DNA from: Chryseobacterium shigense
GTDB taxonomy: Bacteria > Bacteroidota > Bacteroidia > Flavobacteriales > Weeksellaceae
Reading direction: 5' to 3'
Length of the DNA: 64,000 bases
Assembly (NCBI RefSeq): GCF_900156575.1
Contig: NZ_FTNY01000008.1
Coordinates: 1-64,000, forward strand
Part shown: positions 52,574-62,041 of the stretch, one piece after another
Position numbering within the stretch: position 1 is the stretch's first letter
Layout of the letters: every line of letters starts with the position of its first letter
The notes under the pieces: model-generated
The model's database searches: none
Seen by the model: only the letters and a program-made list of their open reading frames with translations
What the model was told of the DNA's origin: nothing
Made by a program: the position numbers and the translations under genes

Positions 52574-54103
52574 ATGAGCACGATTACAGAACCAAAATCA
52601 GACACTGCATTTCAGTGGCCTGAATTCAAAAACAAATATGATAATTACATTGACGGTAAATTTACGCCTCCTGTTAACGGACAGTATTTCAATGTAGTTT
52701 CACCAGTTAACGGTAAAAACTTCACTCAGGTGGCTCATTCGTCCAAAGAGGATTTGGAGCTCGCAGTAAATGCTGCAGAAAAAGCTTTTCAAACCTGGAA
52801 AAATACTTCATCCACCGAAAGAAGCATTATCCTGAATAAAATTGCAGACAGAATTGAGCAGAATCTTGAGTACCTTGCTATTGTCGAAACCATCGACAAC
52901 GGAAAAGCCGTAAGAGAAACTTTGGCGGCCGATTTACCGCTTGCCATAGATCATTTCAGATACTTTGCTTCCGTGATCCGGGCAGACGAAGGTTCTCACA
53001 ATGAACTGGATAAAGATACCGTATCTCTGATCGTTCATGAGCCACTGGGAGTCATTGCCCAGATTATTCCATGGAACTTCCCGATATTGATGGCGGTATG
53101 GAAGCTGGCTCCTGCGCTTGCAGCCGGAAACTGTGTTGTATTGAAACCTGCAGAAAGTACTCCGGTTTCTATCCTCGTTTTAATGGAAATTATCGGTGAC
53201 CTGTTGCCTTCAGGAGTTATTAATATTGTGAACGGTTTCGGAGCGGAACTGGGAAGAGCCCTGGTAACCAATCCAAAAGTAGCAAAAGCAGCTTTCACAG
53301 GTTCTACCGCTACAGGACGTCTTGTGATGCAGTACGCCACAGAAAATATTATTCCGGTAACGCTTGAGCTAGGAGGGAAATCTCCAAATGTTTTCTTCAG
53401 TTCAGTCATGGACGCAGATGATGAGTTCCTTGATAAAGCTATCGAAGGAGCTGTTCTTTTTGCCCTTAATCAGGGAGAAATCTGTACATGTCCTTCAAGG
53501 CTGCTGGTTCAGGAAGATATTGCCGATGCATTCATTGCAAAAGTGATCGAAAGAGTGAAAGCCATCAAAGTAGGAAATCCACTGGATAAAACCGTTATGA
53601 TGGGAGCTCAGGCTTCACAGATCCAGAAAGACAAAATCCTTTCTTACATTCAGTTAGGAAAAGAAGAAGGCGCTGAAGTTCTGGTAGGTGGAGAGGTAAA
53701 CAATGTGGGAGAAAACTTAGAGGACGGATTCTATATTCAGCCGACTATTTTCAAAGGAAACAACAGAATGAGAATCTTCCAGGAAGAGATCTTCGGACCT
53801 GTATTGGCATTTACCACGTTCAAAGACGAAGAAGAAGGAATAAAAATTGCCAACGACACGATCTATGGACTTGGTGCAGGCGTTTGGACAAGAGATGCAC
53901 ACCAGCTTTACAATGTTCCACGTCAGATTCAGGCAGGAAGAGTTTGGGTGAACCAATATCACTCTTATCCGGCAGGAGCACCTTTCGGAGGATATAAGCA
54001 GTCTGGAATCGGTAGAGAAAATCATAAAATGATGCTTGACCACTACCGTCAGACTAAAAATATGCTGATCTCCTACAACAAAAACAAATTAGGTTTCTTT
54101 TAA
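52574..54103 (+). CDS. NAD-dependent aldehyde dehydrogenase (ExaC/AldB-like)
   Basis: A 509-residue aldehyde dehydrogenase that oxidises aldehydes such as acetaldehyde to acids. The cofactor region GSTATGRLVMQ, the base E in VTLELGGKSPN and the catalytic thiol C304 in NQGEICTCPSR are present. Two cysteines at 304 and 306 and the C-terminal PPFGGYKQSGIGRENHKMM-like region (GAPFGGYKQSG) match the AldB/ExaC acetaldehyde branch. The divergent AraC gene, the ADH gene and the DUF779 gene form its context. Confidence 0.93.
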   Translation: MSTITEPKSDTAFQWPEFKNKYDNYIDGKFTPPVNGQYFNVVSPVNGKNFTQVAHSSKEDLELAVNAAEKAFQTWKNTSSTERSIILNKIADRIEQNLEYLAIVETIDNGKAVRETLAADLPLAIDHFRYFASVIRADEGSHNELDKDTVSLIVHEPLGVIAQIIPWNFPILMAVWKLAPALAAGNCVVLKPAESTPVSILVLMEIIGDLLPSGVINIVNGFGAELGRALVTNPKVAKAAFTGSTATGRLVMQYATENIIPVTLELGGKSPNVFFSSVMDADDEFLDKAIEGAVLFALNQGEICTCPSRLLVQEDIADAFIAKVIERVKAIKVGNPLDKTVMMGAQASQIQKDKILSYIQLGKEEGAEVLVGGEVNNVGENLEDGFYIQPTIFKGNNRMRIFQEEIFGPVLAFTTFKDEEEGIKIANDTIYGLGAGVWTRDAHQLYNVPRQIQAGRVWVNQYHSYPAGAPFGGYKQSGIGRENHKMMLDHYRQTKNMLISYNKNKLGFF

Positions 54104-54115
54104 TTTTTAAATATT

Positions 54116-54250
54116 AGGGCGTGCCCGTTTGCCCCGGCAGAGCCGGGGCAAAACGGTCGGGCTTTTCCAGGGCTTCACTTCGTTTCGGTGCTTCATTTCA
54201 TTCCGCACCGGCTCGTTCCTCGCCGCCCTTCCCATCCCTCACGCGAAAAA
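54116..54250. repeat. GC-rich intergenic element with hairpin
   Basis: A block much richer in G and C than its surroundings. TGCCCCGGC-AGA-GCCGGGGCA (54130-54150) is a perfect hairpin, enclosed by GCCCGTTT and AAACGGTCGGGC. The remainder (TTCATTTCATTCCGCACCGG and CCCATCCCTCACGC) has the look of a dispersed non-coding repeat. It may also act as the terminator of the aldehyde dehydrogenase gene. Confidence 0.65.
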
Positions 54251-54310
54251 TAGGCGTCCTTATCTGAAATATTTCGGGTAAGAAGGAACTCTGTTGCTGT
54301 TTTTCATATG

Positions 54311-54382
54311 AAAAGTCAATTTTGCTTCGCAAGTCAATAGTTGATGATCGACGAATGGTAGAATTCACTATTCACAATTGAC
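54311..54382. repeat. Dispersed intergenic repeat with inverted half
   Basis: AAAGTCAATTTTGCTTCGC and AAGTCAATAG at 54311-54340 match the family at 39734; GAATTCACTATTCACAATTG at 54361-54380 is the opposite-facing half. No gene lies in 54104-54430. Confidence 0.7.
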
Positions 54383-54430
54383 CCTTCACTCTTAACAACC
54401 CATATCATCCAAAAACTAAACTCAAATAAT

Positions 54431-55465
54431 ATGATTCCAAAAACAATGAAAGCCGCAGTAGTTCAGGGCTACGGGCAACCCCTAAAAATAGAAGAAGTTC
54501 CGGTAAGAGAGCCCGGAAGATATGAAGTGCTGGTAAAAGTAATCGCCTGTGGAATTTGCCACACCGATTTACATGCCATCGATGGCGATTGGCCGGCAAA
54601 ACCAAAAATGCCTTTAATTCCCGGACATGAAGGAGTAGGAATCGTAGTAGCCTGCGGACCTGAAGCATATGTGAAAGAAGGAGATGCGGTAGGAGTTCCG
54701 TGGTTGTACAGTGCCTGTGGGTGCTGTGATTATTGCATCACAGGATGGGAAACCCTGTGTGAGGCTCAGAAAAATGGAGGTTACAGTGTAGATGGGGCTT
54801 TCGCAGAATATGTGATTGCAGATTCAAGATATGTAGGACATTTAAAATCTGATGTCAACTTTTTAGAAATTGCCCCTATTTTGTGTGCAGGAGTGACGGT
54901 GTATAAAGGATTGAAAGAAACAGAAACAAAACCCGGAGAATGGGTCGCTATTTCAGGAATAGGAGGATTGGGACACGTAGCGGTACAATATGCAAAAGCA
55001 ATGGGAATGCACGTAGCGGCCATTGATGTATCAGATGACAAACTGGAATTAGCGAAAAAATTAGGGGCTGATCTGGTTGTGAATGCAAAAACTACAGATC
55101 CCGGACAATATCTCCATAAAGAAGTTGGTGGTATGCATGGAGCGCTTATTACAGCAGTTTCCCCGATTGCCTTTAAGCAGGGAATTGATGTATTGAGAAG
55201 AAAAGGAACGATCGCATTGAACGGACTTCCACCAGGCTCTTTTGAACTCCCGATTTTCGAAACTGTATTAAAGAGAATAACTGTGAGAGGGTCTATTGTC
55301 GGAACAAGGAAAGATCTTCAGGAAGCGCTGGATTTCGCCAATGAAGGTCTTGTGAAAGCAACCGTAACCTCTGCAAAACTGGAAGATATCAATGATGTTT
55401 TTGATAAAATGAAGAAAGGAGAGATCGACGGCAGAATCGTACTCGATATTGCCGGCTCTATGTAA
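54431..55465 (+). CDS. adhP: Zinc-dependent alcohol dehydrogenase (AdhP-like)
   Basis: A 344-residue medium-chain dehydrogenase. The catalytic zinc site is C43 and H66 with E67 ([16 protein letters not shown]), plus a later cysteine in ILCAGVTVY. The structural zinc cluster is complete at C96, C99, C102 and C110. The [17 protein letters not shown] fold with D at AIDVSD indicates NAD(H). It should interconvert primary alcohols such as ethanol with aldehydes, feeding the aldehyde dehydrogenase upstream. A repeat block of about 330 bp separates the two genes, so it may have a separate promoter. Confidence 0.94.
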   Translation: MIPKTMKAAVVQGYGQPLKIEEVPVREPGRYEVLVKVIACGICHTDLHAIDGDWPAKPKMPLIPGHEGVGIVVACGPEAYVKEGDAVGVPWLYSACGCCDYCITGWETLCEAQKNGGYSVDGAFAEYVIADSRYVGHLKSDVNFLEIAPILCAGVTVYKGLKETETKPGEWVAISGIGGLGHVAVQYAKAMGMHVAAIDVSDDKLELAKKLGADLVVNAKTTDPGQYLHKEVGGMHGALITAVSPIAFKQGIDVLRRKGTIALNGLPPGSFELPIFETVLKRITVRGSIVGTRKDLQEALDFANEGLVKATVTSAKLEDINDVFDKMKKGEIDGRIVLDIAGSM

Positions 55466-55477
55466 GTATGATGAATT

Positions 55478-55514
55478 AAAAATCCCGGCAGAATTATTTT
55501 GCCGGGATTTTTAT
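55478..55514 (+). terminator. Rho-independent terminator after adhP
   Basis: AAAAATCCCGGCA pairs with TGCCGGGATTTTT around an A/T loop. Confidence 0.85.
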
Positions 55515-55817
55515 TCAAAGAAGCCAATCAAATATTTCTGCTGATGTACTTGAGTATCCCGGTCATATTGATCCAATATTTTATACGTAGAGGCAAAAGA
55601 AAAGCAGAGATTTTCAGCAATGAAAAGGTATTTTAGCGTTATTTTGTTGTGAATAATCTTTGAATGGGATGGCTTCATTACTTGTAATGACGACGGTATA
55701 CAATTTTATCAGAGATAAGATCTTTGCGCCTTCGCGTTTGAAAAATCTTAGAATAATAACAATTTAAGATGGTATTCAATTAGTCATCAATTAAATCTTC
55801 GTACCTTAATAGAAACA
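55515..55817. other. Intergenic region without a gene
   Basis: About 300 bp of AT-rich DNA without a credible frame. Near 55720 it holds the ATCTTTGCGCCTTCGCGTTT sequence that resembles one at 25321, possibly a decayed repeat. Confidence 0.5.
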
Positions 55818-55827
55818 AACTTGGCAT
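55818..55827 (+). promoter_or_regulatory. Motif AACTTGGCAT upstream of the DUF779 gene
   Basis: Ends 27 bp before the ATG, the same spacing within one base as in front of the aldehyde dehydrogenase gene. See 52537. Confidence 0.55.
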
Positions 55828-55854
55828 GTCTGAGTTTTAAATACAAAAGAAAAA

Positions 55855-56238
55855 ATGGAAACCACGATATCAAGATTATCCGCTACAGAAAAAGCACTGG
55901 ACGTTATTTATCAACTGGAAGATCAATATGGTGCCCTGATGTTCTACCAGGCAGGAGGATGCTGTGAAGGTACCCAGCCGCAATGTTTTGAAAAAGGAGG
56001 ATTCTTTCCCAGAATGAATGACGCCATGATAGGAACGATTAATGGGCATGAATTCTGGATAGACCGCGATTTATTCGAATACTGGAAATATTCCCATTTT
56101 ACTTTGGATGTTACGGATGGTTTCGGTCCGGGAGGTTTTTCTTTGGAAACTCCCTTAGGTAAAACATTCAAGGTTCATTACAGACTTTTCACCAAAGAAG
56201 AATATGAAAACCTGGAACCCGTAAAACGAAGCGAGTAA
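55855..56238 (+). CDS. DUF779 domain protein
   Basis: A 127-residue cytosolic protein of the DUF779 family, with FYQAGGCCEGTQPQCF (four cysteines in 15 residues), EFWIDRDLFEYWKYSHFTLDV and GPGGFSLETPLGKTF. The family is widely encoded next to acetaldehyde dehydrogenases, and its function is unknown. Here it is separated by adhP from the aldehyde dehydrogenase gene but shares an upstream motif with it, so it probably belongs to the same regulon. A metal- or thiol-related assistant role is a guess. Confidence 0.85.
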   Translation: METTISRLSATEKALDVIYQLEDQYGALMFYQAGGCCEGTQPQCFEKGGFFPRMNDAMIGTINGHEFWIDRDLFEYWKYSHFTLDVTDGFGPGGFSLETPLGKTFKVHYRLFTKEEYENLEPVKRSE

Positions 56239-56360
56239 ATAACAATTATCAACTGATCTTTGAAAAAATAGTCAGAGAAAATGGGTCTAATCGATTTAAT
56301 CAGTGAGAAAAATAGTTTTACCTTAAGCTCTCACAGATTGGGCAGGCCAGGCATATGGAT

Positions 56361-56382
56361 CAATAAGATTTAAATCTTATTG
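56361..56382. terminator. 22-bp perfect palindrome, possible terminator of the symporter gene
   Basis: CAATAAGATTT-AAATCTTATTG has no loop bases spare, so the RNA hairpin would have a small AT-rich stem. It lies 45 bp beyond the 3' end of the minus-strand symporter gene. Confidence 0.4.
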
Positions 56383-56426
56383 TAAAAATTGACGTACGGT
56401 ATCCTGTTCTTTGTTCTCCCTGTCTT

Positions 56427-57626
56427 TCAGACCTTCACGAAGCGGTTGACAAACATCGCCGCCACAATATCTCCCACAGCATTCAGAACTGTTGCCAAAG
56501 GATCCACCAATGTTCCAATAATCATCACTGCCGGAATAGCTTCCTGAGGCAATTTATAGACCGAAATCATCAGCATTTCACCAATATATCCACCATTTGG
56601 AATTCCGCCAGCAACAATACTTACAAAAACTGTGATTCCTAAAGCCAGTAGTAAATTGGCAGGATCAAAGAAATCTTTTCCAATGATCAGAAAAGCTACA
56701 TATATTTTGATGATGGAAGACATGGAAGATCCATTCTTATGCAATGTCGTTCCAATAGGAATAACCAGGTTGGCAATGGAATTGGGAATACCGATCTTTG
56801 AGGCTGCCTGAAGATTGGCTGGCATCGTAGCAAAACTGCTGCATGTACTGAGAGCTGTTAGGGTAGGATACACTGCATTTTTCCAGAAACTTTTGATCCC
56901 ATTTTGTCCGTCTGCCATAAAAGCATACAGCGAAAAGAAGACAAAGAAATAGACAATTCCGGCAACATAATATAGTCCTAATGGTTTGGCATAGAAACCA
57001 AAAAGCTGAGGTCCCAGAGTAGCAACCTGATAGGCAAAATAAGCCCCAAGTCCAATAGGTGCCAGTTTCATGATTAATAAAAGAAGTTCCTTCATCACCT
57101 CATATCCTGAAGCAATGAAAACCCTGAATGGCTGTCCTTTTTCCCCAGCTTTACGAGCTGCAAATCCAGTCATAAAAGCGAAAATAAGAAGCGCAAGCAT
57201 ATTCTGTCTTGAAAAAAGTTGAGTAAATTCTCCTACCGTAAAAAAACTCACAATTCTGTTGCCCCAACTATCTTCACTGGCCGCTTCAGCTATCATTTCA
57301 GAACTGCCGGATACCCCAGAAACAGGAAATACATACACCGCACAGATCGTAAAAACGGCTGCCGTTAAAATGAAAAACAGAAAAGTAAAGGACATTACTA
57401 AAATGATTTTTCCAAACTTAGACCCTTGTTCCAGGGAAGCAATAGAATTGGATACGGCAAAGAATACCAATGGTACTACACTCACAAAAAGAAGATTCAG
57501 GAAGATGTCTCCTAACGGTTTAATATAGTCTACAATACCGGGAGCAGTTACTCCTATAATGCTTCCTACAGCAATTCCTAAGAGTAAAAGTATAATTCCT
57601 GAGTAGTTTTTCAGTACCTCTTTCAT
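56427..57626 (-). CDS. Dicarboxylate/amino acid:cation symporter (DAACS family)
   Basis: A 399-residue inner-membrane transporter of the glutamate/aspartate or C4-dicarboxylate symporter family. It has about eight hydrophobic segments, the serine-rich reentrant loop LSTCSSFATMPANLQ, the IPIGTTLHKNGSS motif and the late GTLVDPLATVLNAVGD (substrate carboxylate and cation site) region. The usual ASSSATLP and NMDGTA motifs are modified (STCSSFATMP, LHKNGSS), so the specificity may differ from GltP. It stands alone. Confidence 0.88.
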   Translation of the reverse strand: MKEVLKNYSGIILLLLGIAVGSIIGVTAPGIVDYIKPLGDIFLNLLFVSVVPLVFFAVSNSIASLEQGSKFGKIILVMSFTFLFFILTAAVFTICAVYVFPVSGVSGSSEMIAEAASEDSWGNRIVSFFTVGEFTQLFSRQNMLALLIFAFMTGFAARKAGEKGQPFRVFIASGYEVMKELLLLIMKLAPIGLGAYFAYQVATLGPQLFGFYAKPLGLYYVAGIVYFFVFFSLYAFMADGQNGIKSFWKNAVYPTLTALSTCSSFATMPANLQAASKIGIPNSIANLVIPIGTTLHKNGSSMSSIIKIYVAFLIIGKDFFDPANLLLALGITVFVSIVAGGIPNGGYIGEMLMISVYKLPQEAIPAVMIIGTLVDPLATVLNAVGDIVAAMFVNRFVKV

Positions 57627-57695
57627 TCAACGCTTTTTATCAAAGATAGGCTTATTTTTAACATTCTCTTATATAAATTTCAGGCGCAAATTTCA

Positions 57696-57703
57696 TAAAT
57701 TTG
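57696..57703 (+). promoter_or_regulatory. -7 promoter box TAAATTTG upstream of cbpA
   Basis: Fits TAnnTTTG, 16 bp before the ATG at 57720. No heat-shock element is evident. Confidence 0.45.
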
Positions 57704-57719
57704 AGTAAATATCGATTCT

Positions 57720-58637
57720 ATGGCTTATATAGATTACTATAAAATTTTAGGCGTAGATAAAAGCGCAAAACAGGATGACATTAAAAAAGCCTACCGAAAA
57801 CAGGCCAGAAAACTGCATCCTGATCTTAATCCCGACGACAAAGAAGCAGAGAAAAAATTCAAAGAGCTGAATGAAGCCAATGAAGTGCTCAGCAATCCAG
57901 AAAACCGCGCGAAGTATGACAAGTACGGGGAAAACTGGAAACATGGTGAAGAATATGAAAAAGCCCAGCAGCAGCAAAGGCAATACCAGCAGCAAAACCA
58001 GGGCGGCGGATTTTCCGGTGCTGACTTTGGAGAAGGAGAAGATTTTTCCGATTTTTTCCAGAGTATGTTTGGAGGTGGAGGCGCAGCCGGAGGTTTCAGC
58101 AAAAATTCAAGAGGAAGTTCTTCAGGAAAGTTCAAAGGTCAGGACGTCCATGCAGAGTTGAATTTAAATTTAAAAGATGCTGCGCAAACTCATCCTCAAA
58201 CCTTTGAAATCAATGGAAAGAAAGTAAGAATCACAATTCCTGCCGGGGTATATGACGGGCAGCAGATCAAACTGAAAGGGCATGGAAGTCCCGGATTTAA
58301 TGGCGGACCGAATGGTGACCTGTACATCACATTCAATATTCCGGTGGATCCCGATTTTGAGAGAATTGGAGATGATCTTAAAACCAAAGTTTCAATTGAC
58401 CTCTATACGGCTCTTTTGGGCGGAGATGTAAAAGTAAATACACTCGATGGAAGTGTCAACCTTAAAGTAAAACCCGAAACCCAGAACGGAACAACAGTAA
58501 GGTTGAAAGGCAAAGGCTTTCCAGTGTATAAAAAAGAAGGACAGTCCGGAGATCTTTTTGTGACGTATGAGGTAAAATTGCCTACAGATCTTACAGACAA
58601 GCAGAAAGAACTTTTTGAACAACTTAAAAATTCCTAA
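57720..58637 (+). CDS. cbpA: DnaJ-like co-chaperone CbpA
   Basis: A 305-residue J-domain protein that stimulates DnaK ATPase activity and may bind curved DNA. The J domain (about 4-68) has the HPD motif in [10 protein letters not shown], a glutamine-rich and glycine/phenylalanine-rich stretch follows (about 80-140), and the C-terminal substrate domains lack the zinc finger of DnaJ. Short glycine motifs ([17 protein letters not shown]) are typical. The modulator gene cbpM follows 3 bp later. Confidence 0.92.
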   Translation: MAYIDYYKILGVDKSAKQDDIKKAYRKQARKLHPDLNPDDKEAEKKFKELNEANEVLSNPENRAKYDKYGENWKHGEEYEKAQQQQRQYQQQNQGGGFSGADFGEGEDFSDFFQSMFGGGGAAGGFSKNSRGSSSGKFKGQDVHAELNLNLKDAAQTHPQTFEINGKKVRITIPAGVYDGQQIKLKGHGSPGFNGGPNGDLYITFNIPVDPDFERIGDDLKTKVSIDLYTALLGGDVKVNTLDGSVNLKVKPETQNGTTVRLKGKGFPVYKKEGQSGDLFVTYEVKLPTDLTDKQKELFEQLKNS

Positions 58638-58640
58638 GCC

Positions 58641-58943
58641 ATGAGTGAAAGAATATCGCGAGAAGAACTCGTAAAAATTTACAATATAGAGATTACTTTT
58701 TTTGATGAATTGGTAGATGGCGGTTTGCTGAATGTAGAAACTGAGAATGAAATTCATTATTTATTGTATGAAGATTTGCCTGTTTTTGAAAGATTCACCA
58801 ATTGGCATTACGATCTGGAAATTAATCTTCCCGGTTTGGAAGTCATCAATGATATGCTTCGGAAAATGGAAGACTTAAAACGGAGAAATCGTGATCTGAT
58901 GAATAAACTTTCTTCAATAAGTGATCAATATGAAGATATTTGA
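58641..58943 (+). CDS. cbpM: Chaperone modulator CbpM
   Basis: A 100-residue protein with a MerR-like helix-turn-helix start (SREELVKIYNIEITFFDELVDGGLL) and a C-terminal charged helix (LRKMEDLKRRNRDLMNKLSSI). CbpM proteins bind the J domain of CbpA and block its action on DnaK. The 3-bp spacing after cbpA supports this pairing. Confidence 0.88.
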   Translation: MSERISREELVKIYNIEITFFDELVDGGLLNVETENEIHYLLYEDLPVFERFTNWHYDLEINLPGLEVINDMLRKMEDLKRRNRDLMNKLSSISDQYEDI

Positions 58944-58987
58944 TTTAGTTTTGTAACCTTTAAAAACAAACTAAATAATTCTAAAAA

Positions 58988-59515
58988 ATGAATGGAGATA
59001 AAGTCATCAAGTTAAATGTGAGCAGAAAAGATTTTGAAGAAATTTATTTCAGTAGTAATCAGGGAAGTCTGTTTTTTTCGCAGACCACCAAAGGCAAAAC
59101 CGTTACTACTGCGGTTGTAGGATTAATTCTGTTGATTTTATTCTTTTTCAAAGATGATTTAAGCAAAGAAAAGTTTGGAATTCTATATTTCGTTAGCTTT
59201 CTGTTTTTGCTGTGTACCGTATATCTTTCCTTAAGCATCAAGAAGGTTTCGCGATGGAAAAAAGAAGTGAACAGATATTTAAAGTCACTGGAAGACGCTG
59301 AAATTTATGAGATCAGGTTTAACAGTGAAATTTTTAATGTTAATCTTAATCATCAGGAAGAGTTGAGTAAATGGGAAGATTTTAAGGACTTTGAGGTCAA
59401 TGATGAATTTATTTCTTTGGAAGGGAAATTCAATTATATGTTCCCCAAAAAATCAATGAGTAAAGCAGATTATGAAATTCTGAAGCAAGCAGTAAAGAAA
59501 AATATCAAGCAATAA
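58988..59515 (+). CDS. YcxB-like membrane protein
   Basis: A 175-residue protein with a short N-terminal cytosolic part, two membrane helices (about 41-57 and 64-83) and a soluble C-terminal domain (EIRFNSEIFNVNL, LEGKFNYMFPKKSMSKADYEILKQ) that matches the YcxB-like C-terminal pattern. Function unknown. A TAGTTTTG box at 58946-58953 suggests its own promoter, so it need not belong to the chaperone operon. Confidence 0.7.
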   Translation: MNGDKVIKLNVSRKDFEEIYFSSNQGSLFFSQTTKGKTVTTAVVGLILLILFFFKDDLSKEKFGILYFVSFLFLLCTVYLSLSIKKVSRWKKEVNRYLKSLEDAEIYEIRFNSEIFNVNLNHQEELSKWEDFKDFEVNDEFISLEGKFNYMFPKKSMSKADYEILKQAVKKNIKQ

Positions 59516-59548
59516 AAAAAATCAGAGCAAAACGCTCTGATTTTTTAT
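59514..59548. terminator. Bidirectional terminator
   Basis: AAAAAAATCAGAGC and GCTCTGATTTTTT form a strong stem between convergent genes, with A and T tracts on both sides. Confidence 0.85.
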
Positions 59549-59584
59549 TTATGTAAAAAGGCTTTTGACCTTCTTGTTTTTTGA

Positions 59585-60568
59585 TTAATCTAACCAACCC
59601 ATTTCCTTCATCCACTCGTCATTGTAGATCTTTCCTACATATCTTGAACCATGGTCATGAAGAAGGACAACAATCACATCATCTTTTGTGAACTGGTCTT
59701 TCATCTGGATCAGAGAAGCGATAGCACTTCCAGCAGAATATCCACAGAAAATCCCTTCTTCTTTAGCCAGTTTTCTTGCGTAAACAGCACCATCTTTATC
59801 AGTCACCTTTTCAAAATGATCAATTACTGACATATCATAGTTCTCAGGAATAATATCTTCCCCGATTCCCTCTGTAATGTAAGTATAAGCATGGTCATAA
59901 TGAAGCTCACCCGTCTCATGGAATTCTTTTAAAATAGAACCGTAGGTATCCACACCGATTACTTTGATAGCTGGATTTTTCTCCTTGAAGAATGTTCCAC
60001 AACCTGTAACCGTACCTCCTGTTCCTGCACCAGCCACAAAATGCGTCAGCTTTCCGTCTGTCTGTTCCCAGATTTCCGGAGCCGTAGACTCATAATGAGC
60101 AGTTCTGTTGGATAGGTTGTCATATTGGTTTACATACCATCCGTTTTCTGTTTCTTTAGCCAGTCTCTTGGAAACTGAATAATAAGAACGCGGATCTGTA
60201 GGCTTCACGTCAGTAGGGCATACAATAACTTCTGCTCCTACAGCACGAAGAATGTCACATTTCTCCTTAGATTGTTTGGAATTGGTCACAAAAATACATT
60301 TGTATCCTTTGATGATGGCAGCAAGCGCTAACCCCATTCCTGTATTTCCTGAAGTTCCTTCAATGATGGTTCCTCCAGGTTTTAATCTGCCGTCTTTTTC
60401 GGCATCTTCTATCATTTTAAGAGCCATTCTGTCCTTTACGGAATTTCCAGGATTGAATGTCTCAACTTTTGCTAAAACTAAGGCAGGAAAGTCTTCTCCT
60501 AATACTTTATTAAGTTTTACAAGAGGCGTATTCCCTATCGTTTCAAGAATATTTTTTGCGTATTTCAT
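59585..60568 (-). CDS. PLP-dependent cystathionine beta-synthase / cysteine synthase family
   Basis: A 327-residue fold-type II PLP enzyme. K45 in NPGNSVKDRMA carries the cofactor; EGTSGNTGMGLAL binds substrate; GTGGTVTG binds the PLP phosphate, and GYSAGSAIASL follows. The segment YDNLSNRTAHYESTAPEIW and the ITEGIGEDIIPENYD motif resemble the catalytic core of cystathionine beta-synthase more than CysK, though the regulatory Bateman domain is absent. It could condense homocysteine with serine or make cysteine from O-acetylserine. It is monocistronic. Confidence 0.85.
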   Translation of the reverse strand: MKYAKNILETIGNTPLVKLNKVLGEDFPALVLAKVETFNPGNSVKDRMALKMIEDAEKDGRLKPGGTIIEGTSGNTGMGLALAAIIKGYKCIFVTNSKQSKEKCDILRAVGAEVIVCPTDVKPTDPRSYYSVSKRLAKETENGWYVNQYDNLSNRTAHYESTAPEIWEQTDGKLTHFVAGAGTGGTVTGCGTFFKEKNPAIKVIGVDTYGSILKEFHETGELHYDHAYTYITEGIGEDIIPENYDMSVIDHFEKVTDKDGAVYARKLAKEEGIFCGYSAGSAIASLIQMKDQFTKDDVIVVLLHDHGSRYVGKIYNDEWMKEMGWLD

Positions 60569-60807
60569 AAATGGTTTATAAGCGGTGCAAAGATAATGCT
60601 TTAAAAATTAGCGGCGTAATTTAAAGATTATGATTTATAAATGGGAAAGTGATTGTTCAATAATAAATATTTCAGTGACAGCCGTTGAATTGAATTTAGA
60701 GCCCTTCAATCATTATGATTTAAGAAAATAAATTGTGAATTTTTTTAAACAAAAGTAAAGTTAGTCATGATCTTTACCAGTGACTATTCACATTTCAACA
60801 TCCGTTC

Positions 60808-62037
60808 CTAGTTGTACTTAATCGCCTTTACCGGAGATATCTTGCTGATGAGGTAACTCGGAATGATAAGGGCCAATCCGGAGATAATCAGAATTCCTAC
60901 CGAAATAGAGATAATGGCAATCGGATTTAGATCTACCGGAACCGTGCTAACGTAGTAGTTTTCTGGATTAAGCTTGATAATACCAAAGAATTTCTGAAGC
61001 AAAATCATACCCAGACCAATTGCATTTCCATACAGAAGTCCCGGAATCATGATGATCAGGGTATAATTGATGAAAGTAGCTCTTATCTGTGAATTGCTTG
61101 CTCCCAGCGTTTTTAAAAGGCCGATAGAATTGGTTCTTTCGATGATCAGGATGAGAAGAACCATAATAATATTAATGACTACAACAATCAGCATGATGAT
61201 GATGATCAACGCAATATTTGTATCGAAAATACTGATCCAGTCGTTGATTTGCGGGAATTTTTCCGTTGCCTTTTCCGCATAATTCTTGTAGCCGATCAGT
61301 TTCTCAATTTCCGGAAAATCTTTGTCGATGTCATTGACGTTTTTCAGAAAAATATCGATGCCGCCTATTTCATCAGGTTTCATTTCCTGAATTTTTCTTA
61401 CATGATTGATGCCGCCGATAACGAATTGTTCATCAATCATTTTAATATCCGTTTTATAAATTCCTATAATTCTGAATTTTCGGTATATTGGTTTCTGGTC
61501 TGCTTTTGAGAATACGGTAACAATGCTGTCATTAACTTTAAGATGGAGGTCATTGGCAATCTTCTGTGAAATAGTCACATCATTGTTAAAGCCTTTCTCT
61601 GTAACTTTTGGAGTCGTTCCGGCAACAAGAAATTTTTTGAACCTCAAACTGTCAAAATCCTTTCCGATTCCTTTAAATATAATCCCTGAAAAATTGTGTT
61701 CATTACGCATAATTCCGGTTACCGTAGCGTATTTTTGAACACTTTCCACATCAGGAAGTTCTTTAATTTTCTGAATATTCAATCCCTGATTGTCAAGGAC
61801 AGAAGTATTGTAAGAGGAATTGGATCTTGTAGACCGTATGGTAATGTGTCCGCTGAAATCTGCCAGTCTCTCTTTGATGGCTTTCTTTGAACCGAAGCCC
61901 GTAGATACAGTAATCAAAGAAACAATGATCCCCAAAGCAACAGAAAGCCTGCCGATGAAGATGATAACTCTTGAAAGGTTATTTTTGTTATCTTTGGAAA
62001 ACGCTATTTTTCTAGAGAAATATAAAGGAAATTTCAA
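60808..62037 (-). CDS. LolC/LolE-type ABC transporter permease
   Basis: A 409-residue FtsX-family permease. One N-terminal membrane helix (about 22-42), a large periplasmic domain (about 45-270) and three C-terminal helices (about 275-300, 325-350, 375-400) give the LolC/E topology for lipoprotein release or other MacB-like work. The KFPLYFSRKIAFS start is typical for the family in Bacteroidota. The only sensible start is TTG at 62037, just 4 bp from the ATG of the divergent gene; no ATG lies near. No ATPase gene is adjacent. Confidence 0.82.
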   Translation of the reverse strand: MKFPLYFSRKIAFSKDNKNNLSRVIIFIGRLSVALGIIVSLITVSTGFGSKKAIKERLADFSGHITIRSTRSNSSYNTSVLDNQGLNIQKIKELPDVESVQKYATVTGIMRNEHNFSGIIFKGIGKDFDSLRFKKFLVAGTTPKVTEKGFNNDVTISQKIANDLHLKVNDSIVTVFSKADQKPIYRKFRIIGIYKTDIKMIDEQFVIGGINHVRKIQEMKPDEIGGIDIFLKNVNDIDKDFPEIEKLIGYKNYAEKATEKFPQINDWISIFDTNIALIIIIMLIVVVINIIMVLLILIIERTNSIGLLKTLGASNSQIRATFINYTLIIMIPGLLYGNAIGLGMILLQKFFGIIKLNPENYYVSTVPVDLNPIAIISISVGILIISGLALIIPSYLISKISPVKAIKYN

Positions 62038-62041
62038 GCTT

